A DNA stretch of 64,000 nucleotides from Nemopilema nomurai. Lineage: Eukaryota; Cnidaria; Scyphozoa; Rhizostomeae; Rhizostomatidae. The position numbers and the translations under genes are program-made. Within the stretch, counting starts at the first letter, position 1. Every line of letters starts with the position of its first letter. The notes beneath the pieces were generated by a model. The model saw only the letters and a program-made list of their open reading frames with translations, searched no databases and had not been told where the DNA came from. Shown piece by piece: positions 34,611-46,294 of the stretch. Location of the stretch: positions 124,001 to 188,000 of the forward strand of contig PEDN01001356.1 in assembly GCA_003864495.1 (NCBI GenBank), in the 5' to 3' direction.

Positions 34611-35818
34611 AATTGTTCCTGATAACCTAACATGCACTCAAGTTTTCCCAAACGTGGAATGTCCCAAGCAAAGGGGCAATGCAAGCAACAAATGCTGTTT
34701 ACTTTGAGGAACTTACTTTTGAGAAAGCAGATTTTAAGCTAGACCAAAGCAACTGCCGGAAGAGATCCTTTGTGAGCGGAGTAAGAATTGATTACTGTGC
34801 ATCTCCAGAATTTGCTAAGCAGGTCAAAATTGAGGAAATCCATGCATTGACCACTGCTTCACAGAAAGCAGGGAAATGCCAACTTCTTTGTGCAGCATTA
34901 TATGGGAACAATTATCTCCCATGCACAATGTTCAAAACATCTGCAAATCAGAGTATTAAGATTGCAGAATCCAATAGAAAAGCAGAGAAAAAAATTGAAA
35001 TACTAGACTTTCATGACACTGATTTCTTTGATAGGTTCTCCACTTATCATACTCAGATGACAGACAATATAAAGTTGAGCCCAGAATGTGAAAAATATTT
35101 TATGGAAAATATTGTCTTGAATGCAAAAAAGTCAAAGTTAATTGAAAATGAAACAAGGCTTCAAAGTGAATCAAAAAGTTGGTTTATTCATAGATCATTA
35201 CGATTGACTTCCTAAATTTTTGGCAGAGTAATTACTCGTAAAAGAACAACAAATCCAGAAAATATTGTGAAAGAAGTCTGCAAAGAACGCATTTGCACAA
35301 AAAATGATAAATTACCCCCTTCTCTAAGATGGGGAAAGGAAAATGAGCCAGTTGAAATAAAGAAATATTCTGAGACCCAAGAAGGGGCAAGCAGAAACAT
35401 TTATAGCACTGGACTTATTGTTAATCCTAAATACCCCTGGCTAGGTTGCAGCCCAGATGGTATCCTCATGTCAAAAGAAGGATTTGTTGAAGGCTGCATT
35501 GAGGTTAAGTGCCCATATACCCACAGAGACAAAACAATAAAGGAGGCCATCAATGATAAAAAGTTCTTCATTGCTGAGACAGAATCTGGTCTAAAACTAA
35601 AGCACAGACATCATTAGTATTATCAATGCCAAGGAGTAATGGCTTTAACAGAGTTACCATGGATTGACTTTATTACTTATACATCAAATTACATACACAT
35701 TGAAAGAATATTACACAATGAGAACTCATGGAAAAATGAGATGTTACCAAAATTGACTGCATTCTACTTTGAAAATTTTTTGCCTTACCTTCAAAAAAAG
35801 TTTTCTCATAACATTTAA
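34611..35818 (+). pseudogene. Element H nuclease, C-terminal part with YqaJ domain
   Basis: The fragment begins right after the TTAA boundary of element G. After a frame change near 34650 it reads TWNVPSKGAM, ITRKRTT-type helices, a YqaJ core with YPWLGCSPDGIL, GCIEVKCPYTHRD and YYQCQGVMAL, and ends FSHNI. GCSPDG and EVKCP keep the catalytic Asp, Glu and Lys. Two in-frame or frame-breaking stops appear (after LRLTS at about 35213, and after RHH at about 35617). SAP and SWIM parts are missing; they were presumably cut off when element G or a deletion removed the left end. The gene converges on the element H transposase 195 bp away. Confidence 0.8.
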
Positions 35819-36012
35819 AAAATATCTTTGGTAGAATATATGAATATATTAAGTATTAAAAAATTATATTTTTTACATTTAATGTTCTTTGCTCTCTTTT
35901 TCAACAATTACAGGTGGCTAAAAGTTTGTCAAGTAGCAGCAAATTACCCATATTTTATTTATTTCTGCTGCCATACTTATTGGTAAAATTGTTTTCAAAA
36001 TTCTGAATGATT

Positions 36013-37168
36013 TTACTCTGGCAATAGCCCTCTCCAGGGAGCAATCCCAATCAGGCCTTTAGCAGTATTGTGATGCTTGTAGCTAGAGAAAGATACACTT
36101 TGGGATCTCAGGGAGCTTGGTTTTTCAATAAAAATTTCAGTGCAATCAATAATCACTCTGGTGCTGGGGTAACTTTCTTTAAAACACTTTGACATTGTCA
36201 TGTCAATTGCTTGCATTGGGCCCAAATTGGAAGTGATCTCAACCTTGAATGCAAAAAGTCAATCCATGTAGTGCAAATCCGTGAAACATGTGCCACTGAG
36301 ATGCCAAGACGAAAAGCTAAATCTTGCTGAAGTAGAGCACATCTTAGCCTTGCTAAAACTATAAATAGCTCCTGCTTGGGAGAAAAGGTCCTCTTGGGGC
36401 CACATTTGGTATAACCCTCTGAATCAATCTTACCACCAGCTGTGCTAGATCGAACATAGACTAAGTTATTGACAGCAGGGCCAAGATAATCAAAAACAAT
36501 CTAAAATGTTTCAGAATCAGGTAATCCAGTGTAGATTTTGATCATGCCTTTTTTCTGAATGGCATTTTCAATTTTAAAGGTCCTCTCAAAGTTTTCTTTC
36601 CTTAAATGTCTTATTTCTTGTTGAAGATCATCAATCTCCTTTCTGTGTTGTACCTCCATGTCACTGATTTTCTGTCTAAGCCTTTCGGCTTCATAGTGTT
36701 GGATCAGACATTGTTTTTCATCAGATTCTGGGTTTTCTGTTTCTTTATAAGCATCATCCAATATTTCCGATGCATGTTCTCGAATGTTTGTTGTGACTTT
36801 CCCACAAATTATGTCTGTTTTTGGCCTTTTCCCAGACGACGTCATCATCAGACGAGGCTTTGCTGGTACTGGTTTGATTGTTTTCGGCACGATTAATGGT
36901 ACATTGTTCAAGTAAGTTTTCTTTCCATCAACAAAGTGACTTGAGCAAACTCTTTGGCCGTCAGTTGGTTTAAAGTTCTCCCATGAAATTTTATGCAACC
37001 AAATACTACGCAGCTTTTTCTCCTTGGGAATTCGATAAAACGATAAAGATTTGTTTTTTTGGAATTGTTAAAACAATAAGGGACACAGCAGGTAAAACCA
37101 CCTCTAACAGCGACAGTCTCATTATCCAGCAGGCCACCCAGGCCTTTGGTCAATAACAGCAGTTGCAT
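36013..37168 (-). pseudogene. Element H transposase, truncated before second catalytic Asp
   Basis: From 37168: a THAP-like finger (FTCCVPYCFNNSK, frame change, WENFKPTDGQRVCSSHFVDG), a long coiled coil (LRQKISDMEVQHRKEIDDL), MIKIYTGLPD, an HTH in another frame (LAFRLGISVAHVSR) and the start of the DDE core with first Asp in VIIDCTEIFIEKP. The frame ends LIGIAPWRGLLPE, so the second Asp and the Glu are missing. Frame changes near 37030, 36500 and 36230 are visible. It is a non-functional remnant. Confidence 0.8.
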
Positions 37169-37750
37169 TTATCTCTATTTGGCCTTTTGTTTCATTTCCA
37201 TCTCTCGGAGCCCCAGTTGTGCCCGTGCAAGAGCTTTGAAAAAACCTGGGGCTAATTTCTGAGGTCGTTGAAACATTCATCTTGTTGGTAGATTTGTAGA
37301 TCGGTCAAACTTTCTTTCTTGGTAACTTTGAAAACACGTTGAGAATAAAAAGAGAACACACTGCTGCGCGCGTAAACAAAAAGCATCGTTACTACCAAGA
37401 CCACAATTCATTGCGAGCGAGCGTCAAATTACGTCATAAGGTAAATGGAGTATTGGCTTGTAAGCTAAAAAAATGTTTGACACATTGATAAAGTTTTTGA
37501 TTGATTGATTTAATCTTAAAGACATAATAATAAACAAAAAAATTTCAACAGCTGAAAAATGAGGAAAACAAACTAGCATTGTCAGAAATTCCATGGCAAG
37601 GGCCATTGCATGTTTCTTACAATGCATATGAAAACCTGGTCATGTTGAACCACCCATTTACGAGAAGCTCTACAAGGTATGTGTATGGATGGTGAAAAGA
37701 GGCGGCTTACAAAGACGCCAAAGTCATACAGGGTTCCAACATGCATCACA
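37169..37750. other. Right flank of element H and insertion site of element I
   Basis: Largely non-coding. ACGTCA at 37431-37436 is the type of site seen near the ends of sister elements, so the element H end probably lies near 37.43 kb. A short + strand frame near 37555-37680 reads LSEIPWQGPLHVSYNAYENL, which I cannot assign with confidence. Confidence 0.4.
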
Positions 37751-37752
37751 AT

Positions 37753-37829
37753 AGACCCTTTGCCAAATTACGTCACACGACTTCTGAAAGAGAGGTCAAA
37801 AATCGAAAACGAGAAAGTGGTTGTTCCAA
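37753..37829 (+). repeat. Element I left terminal inverted repeat
   Basis: 77 bp, identical to the reverse complement of 41613-41689 at every position. Contains ACGTCA at 37770-37775. Confidence 0.95.
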
Positions 37830-37910
37830 ACGCTTCGGCCTACAACAATCTGTTACGAAAGAACTTTTCATTCCGTTTCTGAGCTTTTGATTATAACTGA
37901 AGAAGTATTT

Positions 37911-39725
37911 ATGGATACGTTCAAGGATTTGCTGCCTAAAGGAAAGGTTGTTGAATGCTTTGAAGATTTGGCTACGCTCACTGTGGCCGAATTAAAAAGA
38001 ATTTTGCAGCGGTACAAAGAGAAGACAGGGGGCGTCAAAGCTGATCTTGTTCTGAGAGCCTACGCTATCTTCTGCCGTGCAAAAAAGTCCGAAGAACAAA
38101 CTGATGAGCTACCAGACGAGTCCTTTTTGTATTGCAATGAAAAAGTTTTCACCTACGAGTCTTTGCACCAGCAGTCTAATCATCTGCCATGGTCATCCGA
38201 TCTTCGCGGTACACCGGTATTCACCTTCCTGCAACTTTATGAGTACTTGGTCATCAGGACGTCAAAGCTCAAACATGTTGTTTTAAAAAGCACTTCATAC
38301 AAGAAGTTGAAAGCCTTTCAATTCTTCTATGAAGGATTTATTAGAAAGGTGGATGTTGCAAAAGATGCCATGTTTACATATTTTGATGTAAGTGTCAAAG
38401 CATCAATGAAGAAAAACCTTTATAAAGTAATGGTAAAGCTGTCAAGTGAATCTGGTGACGTTTGTGCTGCTGCATGTTCTTGTCCTGCTGGCATTGGTCT
38501 TGGTGGTTTTGGCAACTGCAACCATGTTGGTGGTATTCTTTTTGCCTTGGAAGATTTAAATAGACGTGGCTTGCAAGAGTTTCCGTCTCCTGTATCTTGC
38601 ACATCACGGCTTTCTGCCTGGAATGTTCCGAATTCCTCTTCCCTTGCTTCCTTTGCTGCAGCTCCTATAGAGGATGTTGTTATTAAGAAAATAAAGTTTG
38701 GGAAAGATGGTGCAAGGTTAAACAACCCCGTTTACAAGTCATATGATTCGAGGGCGCCTGCTGATAAAGTTGATGATGAACAGAAATTGGAAGTTTTAAA
38801 ATTGAAATTGGCAAAATGTGTCCCTAACAGTGCTTTCTTTGGTTTTTATCAACCTCCTTCTTCTCCTGCAATGGACATGGCAGCCTCATCTTCAAGTTTG
38901 CAATTACTCTCCTCAAACGAATCTATAGCCTTTAATGAATGCTATGACATATCAAGTCCTACTTTTAATGAAATGATGGAAATCTACTTCAAGAACCTAT
39001 TCATCAACTCTGAAGAAATTGATAACATTGAAAAGAGCACACGCGGCCAATCATCAAACGAGCAGTGGAAAAGGGAACGCATGTACCGAATAACATCTTC
39101 CAATTTTTATTATGCTGCAGTTAACACTGTAAAGCCATCTTAAAAGTTGAAAGTCATGTTCTATAAACCATTTTCTACATCTGCAACCAGGCATGGTAAC
39201 AAATATGAAAGGCATGTTAGAGACCTCTATACCATATTTCTCAAAGAAAAAGGTATCAATGCTCATGTCTCTGATGTTGGCTTGATTTTATCATCTAACT
39301 GTCCGAACCTTGGTGCATCTTTAGATGGCATTGTCACACACAAGAATGAGAAGTGGGGGCTGGAGATAAAATGCCCTTATTCAAAATTTAATTTTACCTT
39401 GAAAGAAGCTGTTTTGGGGAAAAAGTTCTTTTTGCAGAATGTTGGTGGCAATATACAGCTGAAGCAGCAACATCATTATTATTACCAAATTCAAGGCCAA
39501 ATGTTCTGTTCAGGGTTAAAAAGAATACATTTTGTTGTTTGGTTTGGCAACAGCGACCCTTTATTTGTTGAGACAATCCACTTTGATGTAGACTTTGTGA
39601 CAAGCTACATGTTACCACGCTTAGAGTTCTTTTACTGTAGAGCAGTTCTCCCGGAATTATTTACAAAGCGCATAAAGCAAGGATTGAAACTGTATTTGCA
39701 TGGTGGTTGGACAAATTTTCATTAG
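37911..39725 (+). pseudogene. Element I nuclease (SAP, SWIM, YqaJ), one nonsense codon
   Basis: Starts with MDTFKDLLPKG. A SAP-like motif (LTVAELKRILQRYKEKTG) is followed by YKKLKAFQFFYEG, a SWIM finger (ACSCPAGIGLGGFGNCNHVGGILFAL) and a YqaJ core: MYRITSSNFYY, NLGASLDGIV, LEIKCPYSK and YYYQIQGQM. The Asp of SLDG (Pro changed to Leu), Glu and Lys are present. The only break is a TAA at 39141-39143 in the same frame, between the helix and core parts. No intron is needed, in contrast to element C. It would be functional with one base changed, which fits a young element. Confidence 0.88.
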
Positions 39726-40102
39726 TAACAAATCATTCTTTTTTACTGAAAATACAATGAATAATAAAATGAAAATGAATAAATGAAAGAATAATACCAT
39801 CAAAGTAATAAAGATTAGTAACACAAATGGTACAAATCATATTATATAATTACAAGAAATAAGTGAAGTATATATATATATATATTGCATTCTGCTCTTG
39901 TCAATACAAATGCCAGCCATCTCAAATAACAGACAATGTCAGTCAGAAGTTTTTTTACTTGTGAGCTTGTGTTGAAAAAAGTTAAATGCATTTATCAAAT
40001 GCTTTTAGTAATTAACTTATATAAAAATGTTTATATTGACATGATAATAGTGTTTGCTTTGGGTTACAATTCCTTTTATTTCACATTCATCTATATTTGG
40101 GA
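39726..40102. other. Spacer between convergent genes of element I
   Basis: AT-rich with a TA dinucleotide run near 39867-39886. It replaces the missing 3' part of the transposase, including the segment that would carry the catalytic Glu, so a deletion probably ended here. Confidence 0.5.
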
Positions 40103-41508
40103 TTAACTAGGTAGAATGTCTTTGATGTCAAAGCCACTATCTGCCATTACATTATCTCCATTTTCTAATAAAGCCAAGACACCTGATTTCTTAGTGATTT
40201 CTTTATCAGAGACTTTACCAGACCACAACTTGGAAACAAATGTGATGCATCCAGCAGGTGAAATGCCAACAAGAGCTTTCCAAGTGTTATGATGCTTATA
40301 TTCAAACCATGTCTGTGATTGTGATTTCATAGAAGATGGAACTTCTATAAAAATTTCTGTACAGTCAATGATTATTCTTGTGTTTGGGAAATCTTTGAAC
40401 TGTGCCGGCATTTGTTGGCGAACAAGTTCTTGAGATGGAAAGGGAAATAATATGGGCAATTCATGATAAAGGAAACATATCCAAGTAGTAAAGATCCGAG
40501 AAACACAAGCAGATGAAACTCTGAATCGATTAGCCAAATCAGTAATAAACAAACCAACTTTAAGTCTCATCAAAACAAGGATGAATTCTTCAAGGTGTGT
40601 AAGGGAGCGTTTGCGGCCACATTTGGATTTGCCACGATCAGATTTCTGAGCATTTCCAGAAGAGTTTCCATGCCAGTAATGCATCTGGTTTAACTTGGGT
40701 TCAAAATATTCAAAACATGCCAGCAAAGAAGAATAGTTAGGATAACCAGTATAAAATTTTACAGCTGAATCATCTTCTCTCAACTTCTCAATAGAGAAAA
40801 GCGATTTCTTCATGTCTGCCAACTTAGACTCCAACTCTGTTACCTTATTATTTAGTGATTGAATTTCACAGCCATTAAATTATTTGCTCTTGATTGTAAA
40901 TTTTTCGAATCCAAAAAAACTTTCATTATTTCATTGCTCATCTGGCCAGCAGTTTCATCAGTTTCCGCTTCTTGAGGAAGATAAATAGGAGAGTTGACAA
41001 ATGAAAATTCTGTTTGGGTTGAAATGGAGCAAACACGAGAAAGAATTAATTCTTCTTCGTCATCATGACCAACCATAGCAAACTCATGATCATTTTCATC
41101 GTCTTCAGAAGATTCATTCGAAGCGAAAGAAGTCCTGAGGCCCAATGAACGGCAAAGAGGAGACTTCCTTGGCTTGGTTTGAGCTGTTGCAACACTGCTA
41201 GGATACAAATTTAAAGAGGGCTTTGCACCAGATACCAAACGTCGCTTGTTTGGATTCCTCTTAATATCTGCGTCGGAAAAATGCTTCTCACAGAGAAATG
41301 TAGATGTTGTTACTTTAAAACCATCAAGTCCGTCGACTCTTTTAATTAAATTACACCAGCTAGATTTCTCTGGATTTTTCTGCGGAAATCGAAAAAAATG
41401 TAGGCCACTTGCGGTTCCGTCGGTTTTATAGAATGTATTGTAACATCCGTACGCCGTACATTGACGCCCGAGAGACTTCTTTTTCTTCTTCCCAGCACTT
41501 TCCGCCAT
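40103..41508 (-). pseudogene. Element I transposase, frameshifted and lacking catalytic Glu
   Basis: From 41508: a Lys-rich start, a THAP domain (CTAYGCYN to TFLCEKHFSD), an acidic linker (SEDDENDHEF), SISTQTEFSF and a coiled coil. A frame change near 40870 precedes SLNNKVTELESKL. The next part has FYTGYPNYSSL, an HTH (LANRFRVSSACVSR), first Asp in IIIDCTEIF and second in VMADSGFDIKD, where Arg of the usual DRGF is Ser. It stops at DILPS, so the HVERA-type Glu segment is gone. The THAP part could still bind the ends while catalysis is impossible. Confidence 0.85.
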
Positions 41509-41612
41509 TAAAACGTATTTGATAACTTCAGACCAGAGAGAATTACAAAATAAAACGATTTATTTAGTTTGTTTGCAACGAGATTTACTGAACTACACAC
41601 TACCGGAAAAAG

Positions 41613-41689
41613 TTGGAACAACCACTTTCTCGTTTTCGATTTTTGACCTCTCTTTCAGAAGTCGTGTGACGTAATTTGGCAAAGGGTCT
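41613..41689 (-). repeat. Element I right terminal inverted repeat
   Basis: Exact inverted copy of 37753-37829; followed by AT and then TGCATTTCGTG. Confidence 0.95.
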
Positions 41690-41691
41690 AT

Positions 41692-42867
41692 TGCATTTCG
41701 TGCATGGGTAGTGATCAGAACAATTGTATTGTCTCAGTTTTGCAACTGTAAAGATACCCAGTGATTTTCAAGTCTGGTTCGTCAGATCAGTACATGTCAA
41801 ACACAAAGACACCACTGTGACAAAGCAACCTTGAATCAAATCAGCGATATCCTTTATTTTAAGGAAACAAAGGTAGATCTTCATGCAATACAAAGTAACT
41901 ACTTGAATTTATTGAGAGAAAGGAAAGTTGATATCATTTATTTAATTTTTGATAGGTGAGTAAACATTCCTAAATTGTAGGTGGAAAAAGAAAAAAGTTT
42001 TAAACAAATTTTTCAAATCCATTAAATTTATTAATCTGCTTTTTAATGGGAGAAAAATATTTCTAGGGAAACAGAAACATGGTTCGCATCAGATGTTGTC
42101 AAACAAATCGCAAGAATTATTGTAAAACTATGACTCAGAGTTTTTTAATCATTTTGTTTTGGGAAAAGTCCGCCATTGGGTAAAAGGAACTTAGTGATTC
42201 TGTTAGGAAAGCTTCAATGCACTTAGTTGACCAATTTATTGGAATCAAAAATGCCTTGGGCGCAACAACTTTGGAATGAAAGGGGAGAAGGAAGCTTCAG
42301 GTAGCATTGGAAATTTCAACTAGTTTCCCATCTACTTCTTTGAACATGCTACTAACTGTATAATCAACAAAATTTCTCAACAAAATGAAAACTTCTAAAA
42401 AGCATGGGTAAAGAAATTTCATTCACACTATGCCTATCCCACGAGGACTGATCAACAATGTGTCCAGTGTTAATTTGCAAGATGTTAAAAACTGTGCTTT
42501 TACCAATACTCTAAACCATAAGAGGTGATAGATGATCATCTAGAAATCCTAAAGCTAAAGCAATAGACTATTCCTTGAAAATGAAAAATTTAAAGTTTCT
42601 CATTTTTTCTCAAGCTGCCTAGTATGAAAGTTTCTTAAATTTGGCCATCCTACCATGGTACTTCTTTCTTAAAAACCAGCTTATTCAGCTTTGATAACTG
42701 TCTATTGTCTTCGTAAATTTTGCTGTATGCAGAACTGACATGTCCTATTTAATCCTTTCGCTACTTAATCACACAGACATGCACTCTACTAACCTTGGGA
42801 ATAACTGTTGATGTGAGATGTCTTCCTATTGGGTAGTCTTGTTCCAAGGACCCTGATTCAGCTGTAC
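41692..42867. other. Unassigned AT-rich DNA right of element I
   Basis: I see no recognised gene. A + strand frame near 42390-42520 (MPIPRGLINNVSS) is too short to name. It may be old host or transposon sequence. Confidence 0.35.
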
Positions 42868-43066
42868 CTTGTGAAAACCCTAACTGTAAGCTGACCGGCT
42901 CATTACAACATTACTTATATGAAAAGTTAGATGGGTCCATTTGCGCTCTTATTTGTGGCCACTGCTTCCATTTATGTTGCAAAAGCAAGGATGATTCAAT
43001 GTGCGAATTGTGTCACGAATTTCTGTCAATTTCCCTTCAACGAAAGCCTCATAAGCAAGGAAAATG
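42868..43066 (+). pseudogene. Degenerate Cys/His-rich C-terminal fragment, RING-like
   Basis: The + frame reads VPCENPNCKL, LYEKLDGSICAL, ICGHCFHLCC, SMCELCHEFL and ends QGK with a stop. The spacing of CENPNC, CGHCFH-C and CELC suggests a RING- or B-box-like zinc fold at the end of a longer protein whose upstream part is not readable. I cannot name the gene. It could be host or transposon. Confidence 0.35.
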
Positions 43067-44264
43067 AGGCAAGCGAAAATCTCATTTATGAAGATGACCT
43101 TCCATTTTGAAGGCGACAACAAATTATCTGATTTTGATGATCATGAAGAACTGACTGTTTTGATGATACTGGTCCATTAACTGCTGCCACTTTGGGGATC
43201 ATTTTTAGTTGACGTGTCATTGAAATGTTATTAGATCCTTTTAAACTGATCGCCATCAATTATATTTGATAAAAAACACCATTTGGTGTGGAATGTCAGC
43301 TACAGCTTTCAAAAGTTTGAAAATCTTCTTGCCACAGGGCACGCTTGCAGTGGTGCCACCATAATGGATTGTCTTATGTGGTGCACACGCGCCTGCAATT
43401 TTCACTCTGTCGGAATGATGCATAGTCTTCTCAGCTTTTCAGCATACATAGGCATTGGGTTTAGCATCCCTCTTTAGCATAATTGCACCAGGGTGTCCCC
43501 TCATTCACTCACTTGCAAAATTACATGAGCCTGTTAGATCCCAATTCCCACCCTCGACTCCTCTAATACATGTGAACAAGCTTCTTATTCCTGTCCATTA
43601 TACACTGTTGTACTAATTACTAATTAATTTGTTAATGCTGGTTATTGTCGCTTATTGTTGTTTGTAGCTTAAAGTATTGTAGGTATTTGTATGAAATGAG
43701 AATACACATTGGCGATTTAGATATGTTGATCTTAAATGGTATGATATTTAACAACATTTGAAATTCTTGCAACATTACAAATTTGGACCAAACTTGCTTA
43801 TGAAACTTTAATAGTATCCAGGCTGCAGGTTTCTTTATGAATTTTTTACTAAAGTAATTTTTTTTATTCGAGACAATGCAGTTGATGATAGCACTATTTT
43901 GGGCTGGAGGGACATGTTGCTAAGCTTGCAGCTGGATTGATTTCATATTTTTGGAAAGATTATTTAGGAAGTAATTTATGAATTCGGATTTTATGATTTT
44001 TTCTCAAATTTAACATATTTGAAAAGTCTTAATGAACTGCTTCTTCCAAAAGTTATGCGATATAAATGGACCTTTTTGTAAATTATTTTGTCCTGGTCTT
44101 TATATGTCTTTGCCACCCAACATTGTACGCTTGAGTAAGAGTTAAAAAAGGTTTCAAGTTTCTTCATATGATGTAACTCAAAAAAAATGTTTAAAGAGTT
44201 TTAAGCTGAAAACTACACTAACATTATAATTGTTACAGAAATGAAATTTTGAAGCATCAAGCTT
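43067..44264. other. No recognisable gene
   Basis: AT-rich DNA. The short frame at 43283-43477 shows no identifiable domain. No inverted ends were found. Confidence 0.35.
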
Positions 44265-45240
44265 TCAGGCAAATCCTCTCGCCTTTATTGGGTGTGTCCC
44301 AAGAATGCCAACGCTAACCGATGTCTCTTCAACAAGGCCAAGGGCATCATCGTTTCTTTTTATTGGTGAAATAGTTCTTCCAATTCTTTCCAGCTCGTCA
44401 GTCAAAAATTTTTTGAGCTCCTCTATGTAGGGAGGTCAAGCTGATTTTTTCTAGTTTCTTTATGTCTAAATCGGCTTACCAGAAAGAGCTGAATTTACCA
44501 TTATTATCCAATTTTTTCCAGCTCAATAGCAAGTCTAGATAACTCAATAACTGTAAGCAGGGGGGGACTAGTGTCACCTTGAGGTTACACCTTTTGATAG
44601 TATATGTTTAAGAAGTCTGAAACCGTTTAGGGTATTAACACTAAAATTGGTATACATGTAGTAAGAGGGGTGACACTAAAATCTTGTTTATAAGTAGCCT
44701 CCATTTTAAAAAACAAATTGTGTGTGTATGGAATTTGCTTTCCAGAAGATCTTGATCAAAAATATTTACTCTTAATCTCAATGCAAAGAGATTTCTTCAT
44801 CTTTGATCTGGTAATAGATCCTCATCTTTTTCTTAATTTGTAAAGGAACTTGTAAAACTTATATGCTACTTTCTATGCCATTGGACAGGTTTTCTACTGC
44901 TGGAGATCTTCCCCAAATCTCACTGCATTTATCGCACAAGAAAAGAACAACTCTCCCTCCACCAAGTCTTCTACCACAGTCTACAGCTTTGCAGAACTGT
45001 ATCATTATTCTTTTGATCTTGGGAATTATCTGATCCCTGCTAATTTCAGATGGATAAGAGCAATTTGGGTATTCCTGTTCATCAACTCCACTGTTTTCCT
45101 TAGGATAGCGTGACTGCGACCTTTCACAAACATCTTCATACTTCAATTTCACACTTTCCCAGTCTAGGCCTAACGCTGCTTTGCTGCTCTTGAAGTCGAT
45201 AATAACTTGGAGCAGCAAAGCAGTTTCCTCATCTGTCCAT
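44265..45240 (-). pseudogene. SANT/Myb-like DNA-binding protein fragment
   Basis: On minus, WTDEETALLLQVIIDFK, LDWESVKLKYEDV and YPKE form a SANT/Myb- or MADF-like start. After it come IKRIMIQFCKAVDCGRR, GGGRVVLFLCDKCSEIWG and LSNGIESS, ending at 44859. A second segment near 44270-44440 (EELKKFLTDELERIG) may be part of the same region. A frame change at about 45225 separates the start. The layout resembles a family I associate with cnidarian genomes and transposons, often seen as a second gene; that recollection is not checked. Confidence 0.55.
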
Positions 45241-45419
45241 TTGAGTTCTTATCAACTTTCTTGCTACATTCCGTCAATGTATTCGCTGATTTTTTGGCGT
45301 TGTCAACTTTAAGACCGAAATATGAAAGTGTTCACCCTGACATCAATAAGAATTATTTTCGCGCGTTATTAAATCAAAGTTTGTGCGCATGCCCAATTAA
45401 AAAACTCACCATTTAGTAT

Positions 45420-45530
45420 CACCATGTAAACTGAGGGGCTTATCAGATAAAATTTATCCGGTACAATGTAAATGGATAAAAAGTTATCCGGATAAAACAC
45501 TCTAGTGTAAACAAGGTCTAACTGCCCTAA
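45420..45530. repeat. Short palindromic repeat, MITE-like
   Basis: TTATCCGG occurs twice, once extended to a perfect TTATCCGGATAA palindrome, between TGTAAACTGAG and CTAGTGTAAAC. The cluster looks like a small non-autonomous element or its end; boundaries are not fixed. Confidence 0.4.
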
Positions 45531-45739
45531 ATTATAGAGCTTGTTGTAGTTTGGGTCAGATCGTGGTAGCTGTTTTTTTTACCAAAAACCTTTGTACTTA
45601 CTGAAATCTCCTCCTGGGTATAACAGAGAGATACTAAAGCATTTGGGTGATACCTTTTCTCCAGGAATCCTCTATTGTTGGGGATTTGTGAAATTGGTAC
45701 AATAAAGCTCTAGAAATGAAAGAAAAGTCTCTAAACGAT

Positions 45740-46150
45740 CAAAGATCACTACAGGACTGTTAAAAGAGGCAAGACCTCATTAAATTTCCGGAAAAGAGAA
45801 GCCAAAGTTTGGAATGATTTACCTAGATCGATAACAAAAAGAACAATATTTTGCAATTTAGAAATATTTGTTTATCTTTAGAACTACCATGCACATTGCA
45901 ATCCTATGCTAGTTAACCCTATTACTGTAATATATGTATAAGTTTTTGTAAATACTAATATTACTTTATAGTTGGCCCTACTATAAAAAGTTAATTCACA
46001 AATTGTCAATTATTGTAGATTACCTACGATAGAAATATTTTATTATTATCATTATTAGTTTTGTTAAACCCATAGCTATATTTATGACATAAAATGCCAG
46101 TAGCTCTTGGTCTCATCAACAATTTTATCAGCAACCTCAAAGGGAAGGAA
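45740..46150 (+). pseudogene. LINE 3' fragment (reverse transcriptase C terminus and tail)
   Basis: The + frame TSLNFRKREAKVWNDLPRSI, about 45775-45840, has the form of the C-terminal segment of CR1/L2/Rex-type reverse transcriptase proteins (usually ...VWNSLP...). A stop and an AT-rich stretch with a TTATTATTATCATTATTAG run follow near 46040. Most of the element is missing, as in 5'-truncated LINE copies. It is the only retroelement trace I could support here. Confidence 0.5.
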
Positions 46151-46294
46151 AAATTATAGTTCAGGACTAACTCTGCATTAGCTGCTGGCCTATAGACGGT
46201 TTCCCATAGAGTGGAGGAGTCGTGACGTCATGTTTGCATAGCAACGCTGGTTCTGGTTGTAAACAAAAATTTGCCGTCGTTAGTTACATAGAGC

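Larger units (their letters stand above)
37753..41689. mobile_element. Element I: DNA transposon with perfect 77-bp inverted ends
   Basis: 37753-37829 and 41613-41689 are exact inverted copies, beginning AGACCCTTTGCCAAATTACG. AT flanks the element on both sides (37751-37752 and 41690-41691). The length is 3.94 kb. It contains a nearly intact + strand nuclease and a - strand transposase that lacks its C-terminal part. Perfect ends with damaged genes suggest recent movement, presumably by a transposase supplied elsewhere. The repeat itself contains ACGTCA. Confidence 0.93.

Noticed and set aside
44859..45240. Functional host transcription factor
   Set aside because: The start region is frameshifted and no upstream gene structure is visible.
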